NCBI RefSeq assembly: GCF_003130705.1
Contig: NZ_CP021354.1
Span: 2,542,001 to 2,606,000, forward strand
Reading direction: 5' to 3'
Source: Rhodococcus oxybenzonivorans
GTDB taxonomy: Bacteria; Actinomycetota; Actinomycetes; Mycobacteriales; Mycobacteriaceae
DNA: 64,000 nt
The notes under the pieces are model-generated. The model ran no database searches and had not been told where the DNA came from. It worked only from the letters and a program-made list of their open reading frames with translations. Every line of letters starts with the position of its first letter. Within the stretch, counting starts at the first letter, position 1. A program made the position numbers and the translations under genes. Positions 56,375 through 64,000 of the stretch are shown piece after piece.

Positions 56375-56743
56375 GTGAGTGCCATCCCTTACTGTGACGA
56401 TGTCCTGGACCCTTCCGTCTCGCTACTACAGCTGGTGGACGTGGCGAAGTCGCTGGGTGTACCCGTCACACGCGTGCAGCAGCTTCTACGGGATGAGCAG
56501 CTGATCGCTGTTCGCCGCAACGGTGTGCTCGGCGTTCCGGAACTGTTCTTCGGCGAGGACGGGCAGACGCTGAAGTGGCTGCCCGGTCTCATCGCGGTAC
56601 TACACGACGGCGGTTTCCGCGACGAGGAGATTCTGCTGTGGCTTTTCCGGGAGGACGACAGCCTTCCGGGGACGCCTGTGCAGGCGCTGCACGGGGATCT
56701 GGCTCGAGAGGCCATACGCCGGGCACAGGCGATGGGTTTCTGA
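56375..56743 (+). CDS. DNA-binding protein Rv2175c-like, PknL substrate family
   Basis: A 122-residue winged helix-turn-helix protein like M. tuberculosis Rv2175c, which is phosphorylated by PknL. The HTH lies near residues 17-45 (LLQLVDVAKSLGVPVTRVQQLLRDEQLIAVRRNG). The C-terminal part FREDDSLPGTPVQALHGDLAREAIRRAQAMGF matches the family. GTG 56375 follows TAACGT by seven bases and gives an N-terminus of only about 15 residues. That lacks the threonine-bearing tail that carries the PknL phosphosite in M. tuberculosis. It lies head to head with pknL across 109 bases. Confidence 0.88.
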   Translation: MSAIPYCDDVLDPSVSLLQLVDVAKSLGVPVTRVQQLLRDEQLIAVRRNGVLGVPELFFGEDGQTLKWLPGLIAVLHDGGFRDEEILLWLFREDDSLPGTPVQALHGDLAREAIRRAQAMGF

Positions 56744-56751
56744 GCGCCGTT

Positions 56752-57693
56752 TCATTGCGTGCCGCGTGAGGGCACCGCGAGCCGGGCGAATTGGGGCACG
56801 GCGGTGGACCACCGGTTCCTGCGCGGCACCGTCGCGCGCTGGTGTAAGACGGCGTAGCCGCTGCGTTCTATTTCGTCGAGAATCCTCGAGTACAGCATGA
56901 AGGCTGTTCTGATCCCGGGCTGTACCCGGCGGTCCAGCATGCCGATTCCCGGCTCCGCGTCGCGGTACACCGCCCGGGTGACCGCGATGAGGTGGGCGAG
57001 CGCACGAACGATGCGCTGATCCGTTGTCCCGGTGCGTCGGCTGGACATCAGCAGGTCGGTGTCGACACCGAAAGCTGCCAGCTCGTCAGCGGGGAGGTAG
57101 ACGCGTCCCCGGTCGAGGTCTTCTCCGACGTCCCGGAGGAAGTTGGTCAGCTGGAAGGCTTCGCCGAGCGCAGCGGCGTGGGGCTCCGCCTCGTTCGCTG
57201 GGCAGATCGTGCCGAGCACGGGCAGCATCTGCAGCCCGATCACGGCGGCGGACCCGTACATGTACTCCCGCAGTGCCGGCATCGTGGTGTACCGGGCACG
57301 GTGCGACGGGGTATCCGGAATGTCCATCCGCATCGACTCGAGGAACGCGAAGAAGTATTTGGGCGCGATGTGGAAGGTCGCGACCGAGTCGAGGAATGCG
57401 GGAAGGACGGGCGCCAGCTCGGGAACCACTCCTGGGTCGATTGCAGTCGGGTCGTCGAATCCCCGTCGAAGCGTCGTTTCGATCCGGTCGAGTTCTGCTG
57501 CACAGTCTTCGGTCGACCGCACGCCGCCCATCTCGACATCGACGATGTCGTCGACGGTGCGGGCGAATGCGTAGAGCGCGTGAACCGCATTGCGGCGGTG
57601 CCGGGGAAGTAACCGGGTGGCGAGGTGGTACGTGCGTCCGTGCTCCGCTGTCAGAGCACCGCAGTAACGATAGCTCTCCGCCAGCTCCGTCAT
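56752..57693 (-). CDS. crtB: Phytoene synthase
   Basis: A 313-residue trans-isoprenyl diphosphate synthase-fold enzyme that joins two GGPP molecules to make phytoene, the first carotenoid. The two Asp-rich motifs are ARTVDDIVDVEMGG near residue 45 and NFLRDVGEDLDRGRVYLP near 190. Its start ATG 57693 lies seven bases after the mannosyltransferase stop, and it is the last gene of the idsA-crtI-mannosyltransferase-crtB operon. It ends 8 bases from the convergent Rv2175c-like gene. Mycobacteria lack this gene at the locus. Confidence 0.93.
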   Translation of the reverse strand: MTELAESYRYCGALTAEHGRTYHLATRLLPRHRRNAVHALYAFARTVDDIVDVEMGGVRSTEDCAAELDRIETTLRRGFDDPTAIDPGVVPELAPVLPAFLDSVATFHIAPKYFFAFLESMRMDIPDTPSHRARYTTMPALREYMYGSAAVIGLQMLPVLGTICPANEAEPHAAALGEAFQLTNFLRDVGEDLDRGRVYLPADELAAFGVDTDLLMSSRRTGTTDQRIVRALAHLIAVTRAVYRDAEPGIGMLDRRVQPGIRTAFMLYSRILDEIERSGYAVLHQRATVPRRNRWSTAVPQFARLAVPSRGTQ

Positions 57694-57700
57694 GGCCCGG

Positions 57701-59371
57701 CTATTCCACGCCGGGTGACGCGGCTACGCGTCGGAGTCCGGAGGAAGGGACCTCGGGGGACGGCCGGGACGCGCGCAAGTGCAGAGGGTCGATCGTGCGC
57801 AGCGACACCGCCGCGACCACAGCCGCGAACGTGGCGAGAGCAACGTGGGGGAATGTGTAGAGGCCGATCGAGCCGTCTGGCTGGAATACCAGCATCAGCC
57901 AGGTGGACAGCCCGACGAGCACCATCAGCGTGCGTGTGGACAGGGCGAAGCCTGCTGCGATGGCGACGGGCCAGGAGTAGTACCAGGGCAGCGCGGCCGG
58001 CGAGAGAATGACGATGGCGACGAGGACGATCAGGATTCCGAGTATTGCGTCACGTTCGGTGTTCTTGAATTTCCACCAGACGGTCAGGACGATCGCGACG
58101 AGTGCGGCTGCGCAGATCGGCCGGGTGATCGCGAGGATTTCGCCGAGCCGCAGATCCGCGAACCACGACGTTCCGACGGTCACGACATGGGCAAGGATCG
58201 TCGGCAACGACAACCAGTTGATGATCTTGTTCGAACCTGACAGGGCCGTCATCCAGCCCAGTCCGACCCCTGCCACCATCGACGCCGCGGCGAAGATGAC
58301 GACGAACACGGCGACCCCCGCGCCGGCAGTTTTCGCGAACAATGCCAGCGGCGATGCCGGAGTACGCCCTTGGGCCTCCGCTCTCTCCTTCTCGTGCAGC
58401 ATCCAGATCCACACCATGAAGGGGAGTGCTGCACCGGCGGTCGCCTTGATCGCCACCGCGATCGCGACGAGCCCGATGCCCGCGAGATGGCGTCGCTCGA
58501 GGACGAGCGCAATGCCCGCCGTCATCAGGCCGACCATCAGCATCTCGTTGTGGACTCCACCGATGAGATGGACCAGAACGAGGGGGTTGAGCACTGCCAG
58601 CCACAGGGCGATGGCCGGGTTACCGCCGAGGTGACGTGCGAGGTGGGGGACCGCCCAGATCATGAGAGCGAGCCCCGGTAGCATCGTCAGACGCAGCAGC
58701 ATGGTGCCGGCGATGACGTTGTCACCGGTCAGGGCGGTGATTCCCTGACCGAGAAGCAGGAAGACCGGACCGTAGGGCGCCGTCGTCGTGGTCCACACGT
58801 TGCTGACGTTGTCGAGCAGAATCCCAGGATTGACCACCGGGCCCACGGCATAGGGATCGAAGCCGTCGCGCAGGAGGGCGCCCTGGGCGAGATACGAGTA
58901 GGCATCGCGGCTGAACATCGGCACCGCCAGCAACAGGGGCGCCGTCCAGATCGGAACGATCAGGCGCAACTGCCGCAGAGCCACATCCCCGGCCAGCGTG
59001 CCGCGCCCCAACCGGACCCAGGCGGCGATCATCGAGATGACGCCGATCCAGACGATGGCGGTGGACAGTATCTGGCCGTGCCCGAACCGCAGCCACGACA
59101 GATGCATCGCCTCGAGCAGGGGATCCTCACGGCGGACGCTTCCGGCACCGAAACCACCGAACGTGATCATGATCGCGCCGGCGAAACCCAGGATCGCCGC
59201 ATGTCCCGCCTGGCTGCGGAGGAAGTCGGCCGTGGTCTGAGGCCACGAACGGTGCGTCGGTGTCGTCGCAGGGGCGACGGTTGCCTGCGGGGCAGAGGAC
59301 GTCATGGGTGCAGATTCCTCCCCCGAGGTGAGTTCGGTTGCGATCGGTGCACCGATCATCGCGCGCACCAC
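57701..59371 (-). CDS. mptA: Polyprenol-phosphomannose-dependent alpha-1,6-mannosyltransferase, MptA-type
   Basis: A 556-residue GT-C membrane enzyme with more than ten helices, as in M. tuberculosis MptA (Rv2174), which extends the alpha-1,6-mannan backbone of lipomannan. The catalytic acidic motif is probably in FGAGSVRREDPLLEAM, in the first outer loop. The first 40 residues are a Ser/Thr/Ala/Pro-rich cytosolic tail. The start is not certain; starts at 59371 and a few codons later are possible. It is embedded between crtI (stop 15 bases upstream) and crtB (start seven bases downstream). MptB cannot be ruled out on sequence alone; the position favours MptA. Confidence 0.88.
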   Translation of the reverse strand: MVRAMIGAPIATELTSGEESAPMTSSAPQATVAPATTPTHRSWPQTTADFLRSQAGHAAILGFAGAIMITFGGFGAGSVRREDPLLEAMHLSWLRFGHGQILSTAIVWIGVISMIAAWVRLGRGTLAGDVALRQLRLIVPIWTAPLLLAVPMFSRDAYSYLAQGALLRDGFDPYAVGPVVNPGILLDNVSNVWTTTTAPYGPVFLLLGQGITALTGDNVIAGTMLLRLTMLPGLALMIWAVPHLARHLGGNPAIALWLAVLNPLVLVHLIGGVHNEMLMVGLMTAGIALVLERRHLAGIGLVAIAVAIKATAGAALPFMVWIWMLHEKERAEAQGRTPASPLALFAKTAGAGVAVFVVIFAAASMVAGVGLGWMTALSGSNKIINWLSLPTILAHVVTVGTSWFADLRLGEILAITRPICAAALVAIVLTVWWKFKNTERDAILGILIVLVAIVILSPAALPWYYSWPVAIAAGFALSTRTLMVLVGLSTWLMLVFQPDGSIGLYTFPHVALATFAAVVAAVSLRTIDPLHLRASRPSPEVPSSGLRRVAASPGVE

Positions 59372-59386
59372 ATGGTCGCGCCTAGT

Positions 59387-60994
59387 TTAATTGCTCCCGA
59401 CACCACTTATTGCCACGCCTCGCTCATATATCTGCCTTTCGGGCTCCTGCACACCGGTGATGCGGCGAGCGGCGAGCTTCCCCGACAGCAGGACGGTCGG
59501 AACACCGACACCGGGGACCGTGCCGGAACCGGCGAGGACAGCGTTGTCCACGCCCGGCACCAGATTCGGGCGCCGGAAGGGGCCTGTCTGGCGGAAGACG
59601 TGTGCTGCCGCGAACGGGCTGCCCGCGCTCATGCCCTTGTTCAGCCAGGTCAGAGGCGTATCCACGTGGTCGATCTCGAACTGCGCGGCGATGCCCGTGT
59701 ATCCGCGGTCCTCGAGCACCCGCAGAAGTTCGCGCGTGTAGGGGCCGGTCAGCGACGACCACTCGAGCGGGGCGCTGTGCAGATTGGGGCAGGGCGCCAG
59801 CACCGACAGCGGCTCGGACGGAACACCCGAGCGGTCCACGAGGATGCTCGGGTCGGACAGCGCGGGCCGGGTGATCAGCAGGGAGGGGTCTGTCATGAGG
59901 CGACCGCGGCCGGCTTTCGCGGTGATCTCCGCGAAGGTTCTTTCCCACGCTGCGCCGAAGTCGATGGTGTGGTGACGCTGCGCCGGCCACCGGGCGGTCA
60001 CCGCGGTGGGGATCGTGCCGTGGAGCACTACCGCGGACGGTGACACCCGTACGCGGCGGGGGATCCTCCGGGCGACCGGTCGAAGGAGTTCGTCGACGAC
60101 AGCGGTGTCCGGGGTGAGGACCACGGCGTCGCACCCGACGCGTTCACCGGACGCGGTGTGGAGGGCGCGCACCCGGCCATCGGACGTTTCGACCCGCGTG
60201 ACCGTTGTGTCGAGCCGGAGGTCGCCGCCCGCCGTGGTGAATGCGTCGGCGAGTGCGAGAGCAATGGAGCGCATGCCGCCCTGCGGGAAGTAGACGCCCA
60301 AAGAGGTGTCCATGTGGGCGATGGCGCCGTACACCGCGAGCGCATCGGCGGGCGCCACCCCGGCGTACAGGGCCTGGAAGGTGAAGATCCGGCGTAGCCG
60401 CGGATCGGTGATCGTGCGATCGACCCGGGAACCGAGCCGGCCGAACCCGCCCAGGGCAGTGAGCCGGACGAGATCCGCCGCGGCCGCCCTGCTTGACACG
60501 AGGTCGAGAGGCGAGTCGAAGTTCGCGTCCATGAAACGGGAGTACTCGGCGTCGAAGATGCGACCGAGCCAGCGTCGTAGCTTCAGGTAGCGATCGGATT
60601 CTGCGGGTCCGCACACTCGGGTGATCTCGGCGACCATCGCCGCCGGGTCCGAGTGGACGTCGAGCGAGGAACCGTCGATGAAGCGCGCGTGATAGGCCGG
60701 GGACAGTTTCTCGAGAATCAGGGCGGGCCGGGTCGAGGTGAAATCCGCTCCGACCGCAGCGAGGGCTTCACGGACCAGTTCGGGCATGGTGAGCACGGTT
60801 GCGCCGTTGTCGATGTCGTAGCCGGGACCGCGGTAGGTGCCCACCCGGCCGCCCGGCAGTGGATCCCGTTCGAGGACGGTGACCAGCCGGCCCGACCCCC
60901 TGAGGTGCAGAGCCGCCGACAGGCCCGCGAGACCGGCGCCGACGACGACGACGTGATCGGTGGGGCCCGGAACGGTGCGGAGCGTGCGTGCCAT
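59387..60994 (-). CDS. crtI: Phytoene desaturase
   Basis: A 535-residue FAD-dependent enzyme that desaturates phytoene towards neurosporene or lycopene. The N-terminal Rossmann motif HVVVVGAGLAGLSAALHLRGSG binds FAD. The C-terminal bacterial-type phytoene dehydrogenase signature (LAGSGTVPGVGVPTVLLSGKLAA) is intact. ATG 60994 lies ten bases after the idsA stop. A long antisense frame overlaps it but is not a gene. It acts on phytoene made by CrtB from the GGPP supplied by IdsA. The degree of desaturation cannot be read from sequence. Confidence 0.94.
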   Translation of the reverse strand: MARTLRTVPGPTDHVVVVGAGLAGLSAALHLRGSGRLVTVLERDPLPGGRVGTYRGPGYDIDNGATVLTMPELVREALAAVGADFTSTRPALILEKLSPAYHARFIDGSSLDVHSDPAAMVAEITRVCGPAESDRYLKLRRWLGRIFDAEYSRFMDANFDSPLDLVSSRAAAADLVRLTALGGFGRLGSRVDRTITDPRLRRIFTFQALYAGVAPADALAVYGAIAHMDTSLGVYFPQGGMRSIALALADAFTTAGGDLRLDTTVTRVETSDGRVRALHTASGERVGCDAVVLTPDTAVVDELLRPVARRIPRRVRVSPSAVVLHGTIPTAVTARWPAQRHHTIDFGAAWERTFAEITAKAGRGRLMTDPSLLITRPALSDPSILVDRSGVPSEPLSVLAPCPNLHSAPLEWSSLTGPYTRELLRVLEDRGYTGIAAQFEIDHVDTPLTWLNKGMSAGSPFAAAHVFRQTGPFRRPNLVPGVDNAVLAGSGTVPGVGVPTVLLSGKLAARRITGVQEPERQIYERGVAISGVGSN

Positions 60995-61004
60995 CGGGGT
61001 GCCT

Positions 61005-62090
61005 TCAGGAGTTGCGCCGCGTCGCCGCGACAGCCATGTCGGTGAGGTGTTGTTTCGCCTCCGGCGTCGCGGTGCTTGCCGCCAGGGTCGTCAGCGCGGA
61101 GTCGACGAGTTCCCCGATTCGTTTCTCGACGTCGGCGACCGCGCCGAGCGAGGTGATCGTCTCGCGGAGCGTATCCACGTCCGCGTCGGACAGGTCGGTG
61201 CCGATGCTCCCGCGTAGCGCTGCGGCCGCCCCGGGATCATCGCGGTCGGCCCGCTGAAGGGCCAGCGCGAACAGCACGGTGCGTTTCCCCGCCCGCAGAT
61301 CGTCACCCGACGGCTTTCCGGTCACGGCCGGGTCACCGAACACACCGAGGAGATCGTCCCGCAGCTGGAATGCGATCCCGATGTCCGTACCGAATCTTCG
61401 GTAGGCCGACACGAGGTTCTCGCCGGCACCGGCGAGTGCGGCACCGAGATGCAGTGGCCGCTCGATGGTGTACGCCGCGGTCTTGTACCGATTGACCCGC
61501 ATCGCCGCGTCGATCGACTCGTCGGCCCGGGCCTCGTTGCTGATGTCCAGAAACTGGCCACCGAGAACCTCGGTGCGCATCGCGGACCAGACGGGGGAGA
61601 TGCGCGCGGCGGCGTCCGGGCCGATACCGGATTCGCGGATCATGTCGTCCGCCCAGGCCAACGCGAGGTCGCCGAGCAGGATGGCGACAGCCTCACCGAA
61701 GTGCGGAGACTCGCCGCTCCAGGAACCGGCGCGGTGGCGTTCCTCGAACTGGACGTGGACGGTGGGGAACCCGCGTCGCGTCGTGGAGGCATCGATGATG
61801 TCGTCGTGAACCAGGGCGCAGGCTTGGACCAGCTCGAGGGCTGAGCACGCGCGCAGCACCGGCCCGGCGTCGGGACCCTGCGGGTCGCCGCCCGCGCCGA
61901 TCCACCCGGTCCACGCAAAGGCCGGGCGTACTCGCTTTCCGCCGCGGAGGACGAAGTTCTCCAGCGTGGTCACGGCGTCGCGGTAGCCGCCGCCCACGGC
62001 GTCGACCAACTCCGTCCGGCCGGCGAAGAACTCTCGAAGCGCATTCTCGACCTCGGCCGCAAGAGCGGAGGGGCGCGTTTCGACGGACAG
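61005..62090 (-). CDS. idsA: Geranylgeranyl diphosphate synthase
   Basis: A 361-residue all-trans prenyl diphosphate synthase, the IdsA2/CrtE type. The first Asp-rich motif is in LVHDDIIDASTTRRG and the second in LRDDLLGVFGDPAVTGKPSGDD. The segment GGKRVRPAFAWTGWIG matches the family. CTG 62090 is proposed as the start: GGAGG lies five bases upstream, the best ribosome site here, and the protein then matches the family length. The only in-frame ATG/GTG alternative upstream (62246) would add 52 unlikely residues. The first downstream GTG would remove part of the first helices. It heads the carotenoid operon and is divergent from metF. Confidence 0.92.
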   Translation of the reverse strand: MSVETRPSALAAEVENALREFFAGRTELVDAVGGGYRDAVTTLENFVLRGGKRVRPAFAWTGWIGAGGDPQGPDAGPVLRACSALELVQACALVHDDIIDASTTRRGFPTVHVQFEERHRAGSWSGESPHFGEAVAILLGDLALAWADDMIRESGIGPDAAARISPVWSAMRTEVLGGQFLDISNEARADESIDAAMRVNRYKTAAYTIERPLHLGAALAGAGENLVSAYRRFGTDIGIAFQLRDDLLGVFGDPAVTGKPSGDDLRAGKRTVLFALALQRADRDDPGAAAALRGSIGTDLSDADVDTLRETITSLGAVADVEKRIGELVDSALTTLAASTATPEAKQHLTDMAVAATRRNS

Positions 62091-62274
62091 TGTTGCCTCC
62101 CAGATCGACGTTCCGCGTGCGCACCGGTAACGGCAGCAGGCCTCGTCACCACCATAGTGGGCGTCCCCCGGTAGGGCCGGATGCCCTGTTTCCCACGAAT
62201 GCCTCGTTCCCGCGATCGAAGAGGATCGGCGACGCGGTGGGCACACCCGGCGCGGCTGTACCTATGCTTGTCGG

Positions 62275-63279
62275 GTGACATTCGATTCCGTCAGGGGGCG
62301 GGCCAGCGAAGGCTGGGTGACCCGCACTCCCTCCATCGTCGACCGCATCCGGTCGTGCCGTGACGGTCGGGTGCCCTTCTCCGTCGAATTCTCGCCCCCG
62401 CGGGACGAGGCCGCCGAGGCCCGCCTGTGGCGCGCGGTCCGGGAGTTCGAACGTCTGGGACCGGCCTTCGTGTCCATGACCTATGGCGCCGGTGGCTCCA
62501 CCCGTGACCGCACCGTGCGTGTCACCGGTCAGCTTGCCGAGGAGACGACGCTCCTGCCCGTGGCGCATCTCACCGCGGTGTCGCACAGCGTCGATGAACT
62601 CCGGTCAATGGTCGGCGCCTACGCAGACCGCGGAATCAGCAACATTCTCGTCCTTCGTGGTGACCCACCGGGCGATCCGCTGGGCGAGTGGAAGAAGCAT
62701 CCGGAGGGCGTCGAGTACGCCGAGGAACTGGTCCGGCTCGTGCGTGAGCTCGGTGACTTCCATGTCGGCGTCGCGTCGTTCCCGGAAGGTCACTACCGGG
62801 CGCCGGACCTGGACCACGACACCCGGTACCTGGTCGCGAAACTCCGGGCCGGCGCGGAGTACTCCATTACGCAGATGTTCTTCGACATCGACGATTACCT
62901 GCGCCTTCGGGACCGGGTCGCGGCCTTCGACGCCGAGCAGGGTGCGAAGCCGATCATTCCCGAGATCATGCCCATCACGTCCCTGCGGTCGGTGCAGCGT
63001 GTGATGGAGCTGTCGGGGTCCCGGCTTCCGGTCGCCCTGGAACGCCGGTTGAGCCGGGCGGCTGGTGACGGCCCCGAGGAGAATCGGGCCGCTGTCCGTG
63101 AGATCGGCATCGATGTGGCCACCGAGATGGCCGAGCGGCTCATCGCGGAGGGTGCGCCCGGCCTGCACTTCATCACGTTGAACTTCGCCCGGGCGACCAG
63201 TGAGGTGCTGGCGAGGCTGGGGGACAAGGTCGGTTCGCGAACCGACCCTCGGCCGGTCACTCCGGCCCGCGTCAGCTGA
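62275..63279 (+). CDS. metF: 5,10-methylenetetrahydrofolate reductase
   Basis: A 334-residue flavoprotein that reduces methylene-THF to methyl-THF for methionine synthesis. The N-terminus contains VPFSVEFSPPRDEAAEARLW, the ligand-binding ILVLRGDPPGDP lies near residue 125, and the C-terminal LITLNFARAT-type segment (HFITLNFARATSEVLARLG) is in place. GTG 62275 lies six bases after TATGCT (62263-62268), so the mRNA is probably leaderless. The next gene, on the opposite strand, overlaps its end by eight bases. The mycobacterial counterpart is Rv2172c. Confidence 0.93.
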   Translation: MTFDSVRGRASEGWVTRTPSIVDRIRSCRDGRVPFSVEFSPPRDEAAEARLWRAVREFERLGPAFVSMTYGAGGSTRDRTVRVTGQLAEETTLLPVAHLTAVSHSVDELRSMVGAYADRGISNILVLRGDPPGDPLGEWKKHPEGVEYAEELVRLVRELGDFHVGVASFPEGHYRAPDLDHDTRYLVAKLRAGAEYSITQMFFDIDDYLRLRDRVAAFDAEQGAKPIIPEIMPITSLRSVQRVMELSGSRLPVALERRLSRAAGDGPEENRAAVREIGIDVATEMAERLIAEGAPGLHFITLNFARATSEVLARLGDKVGSRTDPRPVTPARVS

Positions 63280-64000
63280 GGGCCCTCCCCTTCCAGCTGG
63301 TTCGTTCACGGTGGTGGGCAAGGTGTGACGACATGATCAGTGCTGCTGTCGCCGCGACCGAGAGCGGGTGCGTCACCGCCCCGGCCACGTCCGTGGCGGT
63401 CGGCGACGCACCACGCTCGAGTGTTCGTGCGCACAGTCTCGAGGTCACGGCAGCGAGATACCCCACTGCACCCCACCGGCGCACCAGCCCACGGCCCAGC
63501 GCGAGCGCCACCGGCGGCACCAGATAGGCCAGACCGCCCGCGCCGACGGCTACCACCGCCCCCGGCGTCGAGCTGAAGGCCGTCCACAGCCAGCGGTCGT
63601 ATCCACTGCGCAGCGCAGTGGCGTTCTCGTACATCCGGCAGGTCGCGGCGCCGCCTGCGACGACAACGTGGGTGGAAACTCCGCGGCTCCGCAGCAGTCG
63701 GGCAATGTCGAGATCTTCGGTGAGACTGTTCACCACCGCGCCGTGCCCACCCGCCTGGCGGTACGCCGCGTTGTCGAAGACCATGAACTGTCCACAGGCG
63801 ACGGCCATGGACGGGCGCAGCGAACGATTGCCGAGTCGCACGGGTAGTGAGGCCGCCCACGACCAGGCCAGAAGCGGCTGGACGGCGAATTCGGCGATCG
63901 ACACGGACTCCTGGAACGGCCAGGGGCAGATCAACCCGGCCCCGCTCTGGCGAAGCGCGGAACACGCCGCGGCCAGCGCGCCCGGCTGCAACCGCACGTC
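63272..64000 (-). CDS. Glycosyltransferase family 2 membrane protein (partial)
   Basis: The C-terminal part (about 240 residues) of a GT2-type glycosyltransferase that runs off the right edge. Visible motifs are ACGQFMVFDNAAYRQAGGH, then VVNSLTEDLDIARLLRSRG, where ED is the catalytic acidic pair. RSGYDRWLWT stands where the QxxRW-like acceptor motif is expected. Two to three membrane helices follow. The form resembles carotenoid glycosyltransferases such as CrtQ/CruC, which would fit the crt genes nearby, but a role in another glycolipid is possible. Its end overlaps the metF end by eight bases (convergent). The N-terminus is outside the window. Confidence 0.75.
   Translation of the reverse strand, partial: DVRLQPGALAAACSALRQSGAGLICPWPFQESVSIAEFAVQPLLAWSWAASLPVRLGNRSLRPSMAVACGQFMVFDNAAYRQAGGHGAVVNSLTEDLDIARLLRSRGVSTHVVVAGGAATCRMYENATALRSGYDRWLWTAFSSTPGAVVAVGAGGLAYLVPPVALALGRGLVRRWGAVGYLAAVTSRLCARTLERGASPTATDVAGAVTHPLSVAATAALIMSSHLAHHRERTSWKGRALS

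Overview
The window is high-GC actinobacterial chromosome, most likely from Rhodococcus or a close mycolic-acid relative. This rests on gene content and on gene order recalled from Mycobacterium tuberculosis (roughly Rv2220 to Rv2172c, glnA1 to metF), not on a database search. Nearly all of it is conserved core genome. I see no prophage, transposase, CRISPR array, tRNA or rRNA.

Layout. 1-4.3 kb: the end of an OpuC/ProV-type osmolyte ABC transporter, a DUF2332 gene, a two-domain ABM membrane protein and a GAF-ANTAR regulator. 4.4-12.2 kb: glnA with a candidate GlnR box, an RDD protein, a DUF4191 protein, then lipoate genes lipA and lipB, an epimerase and the lipoylated E2 enzyme. 12.5-20.3 kb: pepA, gcvT, ilvE, the cobalamin operon cobU-cobT-cobS and a DUF3043 protein. 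20.4-23.7 kb: an accessory metal block (KmtR-like sensor, CDF exporter, methyltransferase, CopC-like protein). 23.9-35.2 kb: erpA, an adenosine-kinase-like gene, asnB and the bc1-aa3 respiratory genes ctaC, ctaF, ctaE and qcrCAB, interrupted by a TetR/EamA pair with two visible operators. 35.3-44.3 kb: trpD, a DnaQ/GIY-YIG nuclease, two secreted NlpC/P60 wall hydrolases (the first behind a c-di-AMP riboswitch), a membrane metallopeptidase-like protein and pimB'. 44.3-56.8 kb: fadD15, START-like proteins, an ArsA-like ATPase, a ROK glucokinase, a PlsC acyltransferase, an arabinomannan mannosyltransferase, an exoribonuclease, aroG, pknL and its Rv2175c-like partner. 56.7-64 kb: a tight operon idsA-crtI-mannosyltransferase-crtB, divergent from metF, and a partial glycosyltransferase.

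Common themes are the cell envelope (PIM/LM/LAM mannosylation, acyl transfer, peptidoglycan hydrolases, PASTA kinase), respiration with its cofactors, and isoprenoid/carotenoid supply. No wholly new multi-gene system is evident. The most interesting items are a family of long perfect palindromes lying between convergent genes and, in two cases, reaching from one stop codon to the other; two genes that seem to start at CTG; the riboswitch and paired direct-repeat motifs upstream of the wall hydrolases; a mannosyltransferase inside a carotenoid operon; and many -10 boxes placed for leaderless transcription.
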